Origin: an uncultured Chlorobiales bacterium
Lineage (GTDB): Bacteria > Bacteroidota > Chlorobiia > Chlorobiales > Chlorobiaceae
Reading direction: 5' to 3'
DNA: 7,683 nt
NCBI GenBank assembly: GCA_903901395.1
Contig: CAIUQW010000422.1
Span: 1 to 7,683 of the forward strand
Made by a program: the position numbers and the translations under genes. Position 1 is the stretch's first letter. Every line of letters starts with the position of its first letter. Below, in pieces: positions 1 through 4,932 of the stretch. Below the pieces are notes generated by a model that was not told the DNA's origin, ran no database searches, and saw only the letters and a program-made list of their open reading frames with translations.

Positions 1-975
1 GAAAAACCCCTCTATGAGCTCGAAGAGAAGCTCAATGAAATGCGGGTCTACCTGAAAAGCGGAGAGATCGATTCAATGTCGGAGGGCCGCGCAGGCCTGC
101 GCCGCGAGATAGAGGCGCTCGAAGCAAAGGTGGAATCACTGCGCAAAACGATTTACAAGAACCTGACCCGCTGGCAGAAGGTGCAGCTGGCCCGTCATCC
201 GGAGCGTCCGTACACGCTCGATTACATCTACATGATGACAAAGGATTTCGTCGAGCTTTCGGGAGACCGGAATTTCGGCGACGACAAGGCGATCATCGGC
301 GGTTTCGCCCGGCTTGAGGATGAAGATACCGGATTCTCGCAAAGTGTGATGGTCATCGGCCACCAGAAGGGGCGCGACACAAAATCGAACCTGTACCGCA
401 ATTTCGGCATGGCGCAACCAGAAGGATACCGCAAGGCGCTCCGTCTCATGAAAATGGCCGAGAAGTTCCGCAAGCCGGTCATCACGCTTATCGACACCCC
501 CGGCGCTTTTCCCGGCATCGAGGCCGAAGAGCGCGGACAGGCTGAGGCGATTGCGCGAAACCTTTATGAAATGGCCGCCCTGAAAGTGCCGGTCATCTGC
601 GTTATTATCGGCGAAGGGGCCAGTGGCGGTGCCATCGGCATCGGCGTCGGCGACAGGATTCTCATGGCTGAAAACGCCTGGTATTCAGTCATCTCGCCCG
701 AAAGCTGCTCGTCGATTCTCTGGCGGAGCTGGAACTTCAAGGAGCAAGCCGCCGAAGCGCTCAAACTGACGGCGGACGATCTGCTTTCGCAGGGCATCAT
801 CGACCGGATCGTCACCGAACCACTCGGCGGCGCTCATCGAAATCCCGAAGCGATGGCCTCGACGCTCAAATCGGTTCTGATCGAGGAGTTACAAGACTTG
901 CTGAAAAAAGATGCCACCTCGCTGGTTGACGAACGCATCGCCAAATTTTCAGGCATGGGCGTGTGGCAGGAGTAA
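1..975 (+). CDS. accA: Acetyl-CoA carboxylase carboxyltransferase subunit alpha (5'-truncated by window edge)
   Basis: This is the alpha subunit of the acetyl-CoA carboxylase carboxyltransferase. With AccD it moves the carboxyl group from biotin on AccB to acetyl-CoA, giving malonyl-CoA for fatty acid synthesis in the cytoplasm. The frame is open from base 1. An ATG at 40 exists, but the 13 codons before it ([13 protein letters not shown]) align by eye with the E. coli AccA N-terminus (EQPIAELEAKIDS), so the true start lies about eight codons outside the window. Counting window codons, the N-terminal helical region is about 1-60, then [12 protein letters not shown] (64 on), GHQKGR (120-125), IDTPGAFPG (164-172), the crotonase-fold oxyanion motif GEGASGGA (204-211), VISPESC, and [12 protein letters not shown] near the C-terminus. 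The gene ends in TAA at 973-975. The 324 visible residues compare with about 319 in E. coli. No AccD motif (zinc ribbon) is fused. It converges on korB, with a bidirectional terminator between them. Nothing looks broken. Confidence 0.97.
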   Translation, partial: EKPLYELEEKLNEMRVYLKSGEIDSMSEGRAGLRREIEALEAKVESLRKTIYKNLTRWQKVQLARHPERPYTLDYIYMMTKDFVELSGDRNFGDDKAIIGGFARLEDEDTGFSQSVMVIGHQKGRDTKSNLYRNFGMAQPEGYRKALRLMKMAEKFRKPVITLIDTPGAFPGIEAEERGQAEAIARNLYEMAALKVPVICVIIGEGASGGAIGIGVGDRILMAENAWYSVISPESCSSILWRSWNFKEQAAEALKLTADDLLSQGIIDRIVTEPLGGAHRNPEAMASTLKSVLIEELQDLLKKDATSLVDERIAKFSGMGVWQE

Positions 976-977
976 TG

Positions 978-998
978 GATAGTTGATAGTTGATAATT
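978..998. repeat. Heptamer tandem repeat, three copies
   Basis: Three head-to-tail 7-bp units, GATAGTT, GATAGTT and GATAATT, begin three bases after the accA stop codon. They are followed directly by the decamer TTGAAAGGCG (997-1006), which recurs at 4585-4594 in the other spacer of this window. Heptanucleotide tandem repeats of this style are known as dispersed intergenic elements (STRR) in cyanobacteria. Membership in any such family here is inference. Confidence 0.6.
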
Positions 999-999
999 G

Positions 1000-1049
1000 A
1001 AAGGCGTTTTATTCGGGAATTGGCGTTTCATTCGCAATTCCTCGCCTTT
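1000..1049 (+). terminator. Nested hairpin after accA, possible weak terminator
   Basis: AAAGGCG (1000-1006) pairs with CGCCTTT (1043-1049). Inside it, GAATTG (1017-1022) pairs with CAATTC (1035-1040); CG (1024-1025) adds two more pairs with CG (1033-1034) around a bulged G, leaving a 7-nt loop. The outer stem ends in only four T, so termination would be weak. It may instead be part of a dispersed inverted-repeat element. Confidence 0.4.
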
Positions 1050-1070
1050 TGTCCATAATCGTCCACAATT

Positions 1071-1082
1071 GCGAGGCCTCGC
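1071..1082. repeat. Perfect 12-bp palindrome in the accA-korB spacer
   Basis: GCGAGGCCTCGC is its own reverse complement. It overlaps AATTGCG (1067-1073), which is the inverse of CGCAATT at 1033-1039, so this spacer can fold in several mutually exclusive ways. I see no gene nearby whose promoter it would control, because both flanking genes end here. It could be part of a repeat element. Confidence 0.4.
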
Positions 1083-1101
1083 GCCAATCGCCATAAGAAA
1101 C

Positions 1102-1136
1102 AAAAAAGCCTTCCCGTTTGTCGAGAAGGCTTTTTT
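1102..1136. terminator. Bidirectional intrinsic terminator between accA and korB
   Basis: A perfect 12-bp stem pairs AAAAAAGCCTTC (1102-1113) with GAAGGCTTTTTT (1125-1136) around an 11-nt loop. Read on + it ends in a six-T run downstream of accA. Read on - it also ends in a six-T run, 25 bases past the korB stop codon. The symmetry and placement between two convergent genes fit one shared Rho-independent terminator. Confidence 0.9.
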
Positions 1137-1160
1137 GTTAACTCGTTATAGTCAAGACAC

Positions 1161-2207
1161 TTACTTGATGTTGTAGGCGCTATCTCCCTTGAGCAGCTCC
1201 TCAAGCGTGCCTTCACCGCTCTTTTGAGCCAGCTCGATCTGAGCCGTAAGGGCATCTTCGTATGCCATGCGATCCTCCACATAGAAAACGCCGAAGGGCC
1301 GGGGCAGGAAGTTCTCGACCGTGAGCGGATCGTCGAAAAAGCGGGCGAGGAGGTTCGCCTTGAAAATATCCCGCTCGTTGTGAATCCAGAGGTCATTTTC
1401 AGAAATGTCTCCTTTCGAGAGATCGACAACTACCGGCGTGGAGCCATCGAGACGGATTCCCTTCTGGCGGAACTTGCCGAAGACCAGCGGCATGTCCTGC
1501 TCGACATAGAGCGTTCGCTCGTCCTTGTTCTCCTGACCGGCAAACGCCTCGAAGGCGCTGTTATTGAAGATCGGGCAGTTCTGGTAGATTTCGACCAGCG
1601 AGGTACCCTTGTGCTGGGCCGCGCGGTGCAACACAGAGCGAAGGTATTTGCCATCACGATCCATGGCTCTGGCGAAGAAGGTTCCGCCTGATCCAAGGGT
1701 CAATGCCGCCGTATTGAACGGGTGGTCGATGACGCCGTTCGGAGAGGTCACGGTTCTCAGGCCAAGCTTCGTCGTTGGCGAGTACTGGCCTTTGGTGAGA
1801 CCGTAAATCTCGTTGTTGAACAGCACCACGTTCAAGTCGAGGTTTCGGCGCAGTGTATGAATGAAGTGATTTCCGCCGATTGAAAGCGCATCGCCGTCGC
1901 CAGTCGCCACCCAGACACTGAGTTCGGGGCGGGCGGTCTTGAGGCCCGAGGCCATGGGCAAAGCGCGGCCGTGAATGCCATGCACGCCATAGGTCGCCAT
2001 GTAGTAAGGAAGGCGCGACGAGCAGCCGATACCGGAAATGAAGACGATCTCTTCCGGAGGCATGCCGAGATCGGGCATGACATTCTTGAGCTGCTGGAGT
2101 ACGGCGTGGTCACCGCATCCGGGGCACCATTTCGGTTCCTGGTCAGACGCGAAATCCTTCGCGGTGAGAGCAGGGCGTGCATCCTGTGTGATATCGATAT
2201 CAGTCAT
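1161..2207 (-). CDS. korB: 2-oxoglutarate:ferredoxin oxidoreductase, beta subunit
   Basis: This is the thiamine diphosphate and iron-sulfur subunit of a two-subunit 2-oxoacid:ferredoxin oxidoreductase. In green sulfur bacteria this enzyme reductively carboxylates succinyl-CoA to 2-oxoglutarate with reduced ferredoxin. In the 348-residue product, Cys28 and Cys31 (WCPGCG), Cys62 (GIGCS) and Cys211 (YQNCP) have the spacing of the four ligands of the single [4Fe-4S] cluster in archaeal two-subunit enzymes. The ThDP/Mg motif starts at GDGD (103-106) and ends at NN (131-132). [11 protein letters not shown] (136-146) is the conserved segment beside the active site. No extra ferredoxin domain is present, so electrons must come from a separate ferredoxin. 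The ATG at 2205-2207 lies three bases after the korA stop and has an AAGGAG site nine bases upstream. The stop is TAA at 1161-1163, followed by a strong terminator. 2-oxoglutarate rather than pyruvate specificity is inferred from resemblance to Chlorobi KorB; the fold alone does not prove it. Confidence 0.93.
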   Translation of the reverse strand: MTDIDITQDARPALTAKDFASDQEPKWCPGCGDHAVLQQLKNVMPDLGMPPEEIVFISGIGCSSRLPYYMATYGVHGIHGRALPMASGLKTARPELSVWVATGDGDALSIGGNHFIHTLRRNLDLNVVLFNNEIYGLTKGQYSPTTKLGLRTVTSPNGVIDHPFNTAALTLGSGGTFFARAMDRDGKYLRSVLHRAAQHKGTSLVEIYQNCPIFNNSAFEAFAGQENKDERTLYVEQDMPLVFGKFRQKGIRLDGSTPVVVDLSKGDISENDLWIHNERDIFKANLLARFFDDPLTVENFLPRPFGVFYVEDRMAYEDALTAQIELAQKSGEGTLEELLKGDSAYNIK

Positions 2208-2210
2208 TGG

Positions 2211-4091
2211 TCAAAGCTCCTTGATGATGTCTGTGATTTTTTCCAGAATTTCCATTTCGTTGAACGGCAGTCCCTTCACCTTGGTGAAGCTGACCGGCGC
2301 GAAGAGGTACTTGTCCCTGATCAGGTGGACCAGTTGCCCGTTGTTGTTTTCAGGAATCAGTACCTTCTTGAAGTTGGCCATGAGTTCACCGAGATTCTTC
2401 GGGAACGGATTCAGGTAGCGCAAATGAGCGTGAGAGACGCTGAGGCCCTGACCAAGCGCATTTTCAACGGCGGTTTTGATCGCTCCATACGAGGAACCCC
2501 AGCCGAGGACAAGCACTTCTCCCTTTTCCGGTCCGTTATCGATTTTCTGGAGCGGAATGCTTTCCGCGATTTTCTCGATCTTTTCAGCACGCAGCCTGGT
2601 CATCAGCTCATGGTTGTCGGGGTCGTGCGACACGTTGCCGGTCTCATGCTGCTTTTCCAGACCGCCGATACGGTGTTCGAGCCCTTTGGTGCCGGGAATT
2701 GCCCAGGGGCGGACATGACGCTCGTCGCGCTTGTAGGGAAGGAACGGTGGCTCGTCGGCCTGGCGTTCCGGCATGATTCCGGTTTTGATCTCTGGCAGAT
2801 TCTCTCCGGTTTCCACTTTCCACGGCTCGGAACTGAGCGCCAGGTAACCGTCCGTGAGGCACATGACCGGCGTCATATGCTCGACGGCAATACGAGCGGC
2901 TTCATAGGTCGCATAGAAACAATCCACCGGCGAACTTGCAGAAACGATGGGCATCGGCGCATCACCGTGACGGCCGTACATGGCCATCATCAGGTCTGAC
3001 TGTTCCGGCTTGGTCGGCAAACCGGTCGAGGGGCCGCCGCGCTGCACGTTGATTACCACGAGCGGCAGTTCGAGAATGACGGCAAGTCCGAGCGCCTCGG
3101 TCTTGAGCGCAAGACCAGGACCGGAGGTGTTGGTCGCGGCAAGCGCGCCGCCATAAGCCGCACCGATCGAAGTGATGACACCGGCAATCTCGTCTTCAGC
3201 CTGGAATGTCTTGACGCCGAATTTCTTGAACTTGGCGAGCGTCTGAAGGATTTCCGTTGCCGGAGTGATCGGATAAGAGCCGAGGAACAGTTTGAGCCCT
3301 GCTTTCATGGCGGCAGCGGTCAGGCCGATAGCGCAGGCTTCGTTACCAGTGACGCGGCGATAGGTGCCGTGCTGTTTGGCCGGCGAGATGTCGAAACGGC
3401 CAAGATTGGCGAACATTTCAGTCTCGTCACCAAAAAAGTATCCTGCTTTGATCGCCTTGATGTTGGCTTCGGCAATGGTCGAATTCTTGCCGAACTTGGT
3501 GTTCAGCATCTCGGTTGTTACGTCGATAGGCAAGCTGTAAAGCCAGTAGAGCACACCAAGAACAAACATGTTCTTGCATCGGTCGATCTCTTTGGTGCTC
3601 AGGCCGCTCTCCCTCAGCGCCTCCCTGGTAAGCTGAAGGACTGGTATCTGAAAAACGATATAGTTGCTCAGCGTTTCATCTTCGAGAGGATTTGCGCCCT
3701 CCGGATAGCCGGAAAGTTTCAGGTTCTTTTCGTCGAAGCCCTCCACGCAGGCAATGATGATGCCGCCACGATGAAGATCCTTGAGGTTGGCCTTCAGCGC
3801 AGCAGCGTTCATGGCCACCATGACGTCAAATCTCGCGCCTGGGGTATACACCGGCTTGCTGCCGAACTGGAGCTGAAAGCCCGAAACACCGGATATGGTG
3901 CCGGCAGGAGCGCGAATCTCCGAGGGGAAATTTGGAAAAGTATTGAGATCCGCGCCGTATACCGCAACCGTATTGGCAAACTGGGTACCGGTCAACTGCA
4001 TTCCGTCGCCGGAATCTCCTGCAAACAAGACGGAAACACTGGATTTTTGCGTGACCGTATGCTTGCTGGTCGAACTGATAGGTTCACTCAT
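2211..4091 (-). CDS. korA: 2-oxoglutarate:ferredoxin oxidoreductase, alpha subunit (gamma-alpha fusion)
   Basis: This is the large subunit that pairs with KorB to interconvert 2-oxoglutarate and succinyl-CoA plus CO2 with ferredoxin in the reductive TCA cycle. The 626-residue product has three parts in order. A gamma-type domain covers about 18-215, with [11 protein letters not shown] at 25-35. The alpha-type pyrimidine-binding domain covers about 248-430, with YPITPATE at 273-280, the QAEDEIAG segment at 297-304 and [14 protein letters not shown] at 322-335. A transketolase-C-like domain covers about 524-600 ([13 protein letters not shown] onward). YPITP is the signature of two-subunit 2-oxoacid:ferredoxin oxidoreductases. 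The frame stays open upstream to an ATG ending at 4241, but I chose the ATG at 4089-4091 ([10 protein letters not shown]) because the extra 50 residues are hydrophobic and Phe-rich, unlike the family, and the gamma fold begins soon after MSEP. No clear Shine-Dalgarno precedes this ATG, so the start is less certain than the gene. korB follows three bases after the TGA. Confidence 0.94.
   Translation of the reverse strand: MSEPISSTSKHTVTQKSSVSVLFAGDSGDGMQLTGTQFANTVAVYGADLNTFPNFPSEIRAPAGTISGVSGFQLQFGSKPVYTPGARFDVMVAMNAAALKANLKDLHRGGIIIACVEGFDEKNLKLSGYPEGANPLEDETLSNYIVFQIPVLQLTREALRESGLSTKEIDRCKNMFVLGVLYWLYSLPIDVTTEMLNTKFGKNSTIAEANIKAIKAGYFFGDETEMFANLGRFDISPAKQHGTYRRVTGNEACAIGLTAAAMKAGLKLFLGSYPITPATEILQTLAKFKKFGVKTFQAEDEIAGVITSIGAAYGGALAATNTSGPGLALKTEALGLAVILELPLVVINVQRGGPSTGLPTKPEQSDLMMAMYGRHGDAPMPIVSASSPVDCFYATYEAARIAVEHMTPVMCLTDGYLALSSEPWKVETGENLPEIKTGIMPERQADEPPFLPYKRDERHVRPWAIPGTKGLEHRIGGLEKQHETGNVSHDPDNHELMTRLRAEKIEKIAESIPLQKIDNGPEKGEVLVLGWGSSYGAIKTAVENALGQGLSVSHAHLRYLNPFPKNLGELMANFKKVLIPENNNGQLVHLIRDKYLFAPVSFTKVKGLPFNEMEILEKITDIIKEL
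2217..2222 (-). promoter_or_regulatory. Ribosome binding site of korB
   Basis: On the - strand AAGGAG lies nine bases before the korB ATG and inside the last codons of korA (Lys-Glu of the C-terminal KEL). The site and the 3-nt gap suggest translational coupling within one korAB transcript. Confidence 0.8.
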
Positions 4092-4215
4092 GACGAAAAA
4101 TATTGTTTGCTTGACGAAAAAGTGAAAGCGGCGATAAACTCCCATGCCAATGAAAGTCACTTCATAGACAGTGTGTTGAGGCAAATGGAGAAAGTCTATC
4201 GTACCGGAGGGTATG

Positions 4216-4247
4216 AGAAGACAACAGAAAAACCTCTGCAATCTTCT
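4216..4247 (-). other. Imperfect hairpin at the 5' end of the korA leader
   Basis: AGAAGA (4216-4221) pairs with TCTTCT (4242-4247). After a symmetric 3+3 internal loop, CAGA (4225-4228) pairs with TCTG (4235-4238) around a 6-nt loop. If the candidate promoter at 4259-4287 is used, this fold would sit just inside the 5' end of the korA mRNA. It is AT-rich and weak, with no T-run, so it is not a terminator. Confidence 0.3.
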
Positions 4248-4258
4248 GCATTCTAATC

Positions 4259-4287
4259 AATATAACCGGAACCACAGGCAGATGCAA
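4259..4287 (-). promoter_or_regulatory. Candidate sigma-70-type promoter of korAB
   Basis: On the - strand TTGCAT (4282-4287) and TATATT (4259-4264) are separated by exactly 17 bases. The -10 box matches five of six consensus positions; the -35 box matches only three. Transcription would start near 4252, leaving a leader of about 160 nt before korA. The boxes lie just after the stop of the small upstream gene, so korAB could be transcribed on its own as well as by read-through. Confidence 0.45.
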
Positions 4288-4305
4288 GAGTTCCCGATGG
4301 TCAGG

Positions 4306-4563
4306 CTATGATTTTTTTTCTACAACCATGTTGTGTTCCTTCAGCCAGGCCTGCCACTCCTCTTCCTCTTTGACCGGGCACTGATTGCTCAGGTCGCAGA
4401 TGTCGCAACGCATCAGCCCGTAAATCTGATCCATCCAGCAGCCATTGGTGCTTTTCTGCACTTCATTGACGTAATTTGGATTGGCCATCGTTTTCCTCAC
4501 CCCAATATCCATCAGGTCGAGGATATCTTTTCTCTTTTTCTCGTTTTCGATTCCCCAGCTCAT
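4306..4563 (-). CDS. Small four-cysteine protein of unknown function
   Basis: I do not recognise this family. The 85-residue product is soluble-looking, with no signal peptide or membrane segment. It has a charged N-terminal stretch (ENEKKRKD), four cysteines at 42, 53, 56 and 62, and a highly acidic run EEEE (66-69) followed by a charged tail ending in KKS. The pattern C-x10-C-x2-C-x5-C could bind zinc or an iron-sulfur cluster; this is inference. It is on the same strand as korA, 214 bases upstream, with a candidate korA promoter between. The start is uncertain. The ATG at 4561-4563 has no good ribosome binding site, while an internal ATG at 4486-4488 (MANPNYV, 60 residues) has GAGG six bases upstream. 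Both versions keep all four cysteines. Codons upstream of the internal ATG look coding (DILDLMDIGVRKT), so I give the longer form. The stop is TAG. It reads as a real gene because the composition is balanced and no better ORF covers the spot. Confidence 0.7.
   Translation of the reverse strand: MSWGIENEKKRKDILDLMDIGVRKTMANPNYVNEVQKSTNGCWMDQIYGLMRCDICDLSNQCPVKEEEEWQAWLKEHNMVVEKKS
4495..4498 (-). promoter_or_regulatory. Possible ribosome binding site for an internal start of the four-cysteine gene
   Basis: On the - strand GTGAGGAAAACG runs straight into the ATG at 4486-4488. GAGG six bases ahead of this ATG is the best Shine-Dalgarno match for this gene, whereas the first ATG at 4561-4563 has none. 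It therefore argues for a 60-residue product starting MANPNYV, or for two start sites. Confidence 0.35.
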
Positions 4564-4610
4564 AATGCTTTTTATGCTTAAGGGTTGAAAGGCGAAAGAT
4601 GTTTAACTCT

Positions 4611-4646
4611 GGGACGTTTGGGACGAGTGAGACTTTTGGGACTTTT
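4611..4646. repeat. Degenerate 9-bp tandem repeat, four copies
   Basis: Four consecutive 9-bp units read GGGACGTTT, GGGACGAGT, GAGACTTTT and GGGACTTTT. The GRGAC core keeps exact 9-base spacing at 4611, 4620, 4629 and 4638. The array lies between two divergent genes and contains no coding sequence I would accept. The decamer TTGAAAGGCG at 4585-4594, shared with the accA-korB spacer, is just to its left. Confidence 0.6.
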
Positions 4647-4660
4647 AAGAAAAGACTCAC
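4627..4660. other. Hairpin overlapping the 9-bp repeat array
   Basis: GTGAG-A-CTTTT (4627-4637) pairs with AAAAG-A-CTCAC (4650-4660), a 10-bp stem with one A-A mismatch and a 12-nt loop. An alternative inner fold pairs CTTTT at 4642-4646 with AAAAG at 4650-4654 across a 3-nt loop. There is no T-run after it on either strand, so I do not call it a terminator. Confidence 0.4.
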
Positions 4661-4731
4661 GATGTTACTCATTCGACCCGGCCTGCCTGCTTCTTGCTTT
4701 TGATAATATAGCGCCTTTTCTTTGAACGCAA

Positions 4732-4743
4732 GCGCCGTGGCGC
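4732..4743. other. GC-rich inverted repeat upstream of alaS
   Basis: GCGCC-GT-GGCGC is a compact inverted repeat. A second GCGCC at 4711-4715 could pair with the same GGCGC (4739-4743), so two folds compete. It follows a possible extended -10 element (TGATAATAT, 4701-4709). Its function is unknown. Confidence 0.3.
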
Positions 4744-4787
4744 AGATTAGGCGGCTTTCAGGCTAAAAATGCTGTGTGCGAAATCCG

Positions 4788-4816
4788 TTGGTAACGGGAG
4801 TTGAAAAACGTAAATT
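4788..4816 (+). promoter_or_regulatory. Candidate promoter of alaS
   Basis: TTGGTA (4788-4793) and TAAATT (4811-4816) are 17 bases apart, each matching four of six consensus positions. Transcription would start near 4823, giving a leader of about 110 nt before the alaS ATG. An alternative is the extended -10 element TGATAATAT at 4701-4709, which has no good -35 box and would give a leader of over 200 nt. Confidence 0.35.
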
Positions 4817-4830
4817 TCGGGCCAAAAATC

Positions 4831-4862
4831 GCTGCGGCTGGCTCTTTTCCGCCCGTCGCAGC
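4831..4862 (+). other. Stable hairpin in the alaS leader
   Basis: GCTGCGGC (4831-4838) pairs with GTCGCAGC (4855-4862), including one G-T pair. After a single T-C mismatch, GGC (4840-4842) pairs with GCC (4851-4853) around an 8-nt loop. With the candidate promoter at 4788-4816 it would lie at the start of the mRNA, 70 bases before the ATG. No T-run follows, so it is not an attenuator terminator as seen. It may be a regulatory or mRNA-stabilising structure. Confidence 0.45.
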
Positions 4863-4932
4863 TCAACCCACAAAGGGTGTCGCCGGATTGCCGTTCATGT
4901 ACTTTCCCGATGCCCGCAAGCTACTGATACCT

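Larger units (their letters stand above)
4564..4932. other. Divergent intergenic region between the four-cysteine gene and alaS
   Basis: These 369 bases hold no gene I accept. From left to right they contain the decamer TTGAAAGGCG (4585-4594), the 9-bp array and its hairpin (4611-4660), an extended -10-like box (4701-4709), the GC-rich inverted repeat (4732-4743), the candidate alaS promoter (4788-4816) and the leader hairpin (4831-4862). I found no convincing promoter for the leftward small gene and no tRNA-like fold. Confidence 0.7.

Noticed and set aside
1224..1691. 155-codon + strand ORF opposite korB
   Set aside because: It mirrors the korB codons and has no recognisable domain or ribosome binding site.
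4092..4241. 50-codon upstream extension of korA
   Set aside because: It is Phe-rich and hydrophobic, not typical of KorA, and lacks a ribosome binding site. It is more likely leader that happens to stay open.
1971..4256. Long + strand ORFs (342 and 295 codons) opposite korA and korB
   Set aside because: They overlap a clearly recognised conserved operon on the other strand and show no recognisable domain. Codon bias of the real genes explains them.
4463..4672. 69-codon - strand ORF across the 9-bp repeat array
   Set aside because: Its translation is dominated by the tandem repeat and it overlaps the better-supported four-cysteine ORF.
4711..4800. Possible tRNA or structured RNA gene upstream of alaS
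   Set aside because: Short GC-rich inverted repeats are present, but there is no T-loop motif, anticodon arm or acceptor stem.
4801..4932. 44-codon upstream extension of alaS from a TTG
   Set aside because: The sequence is low-complexity and unlike AlaRS N-termini, the ATG at 4933 begins the canonical family start, and a candidate promoter plus leader hairpin lie within it.
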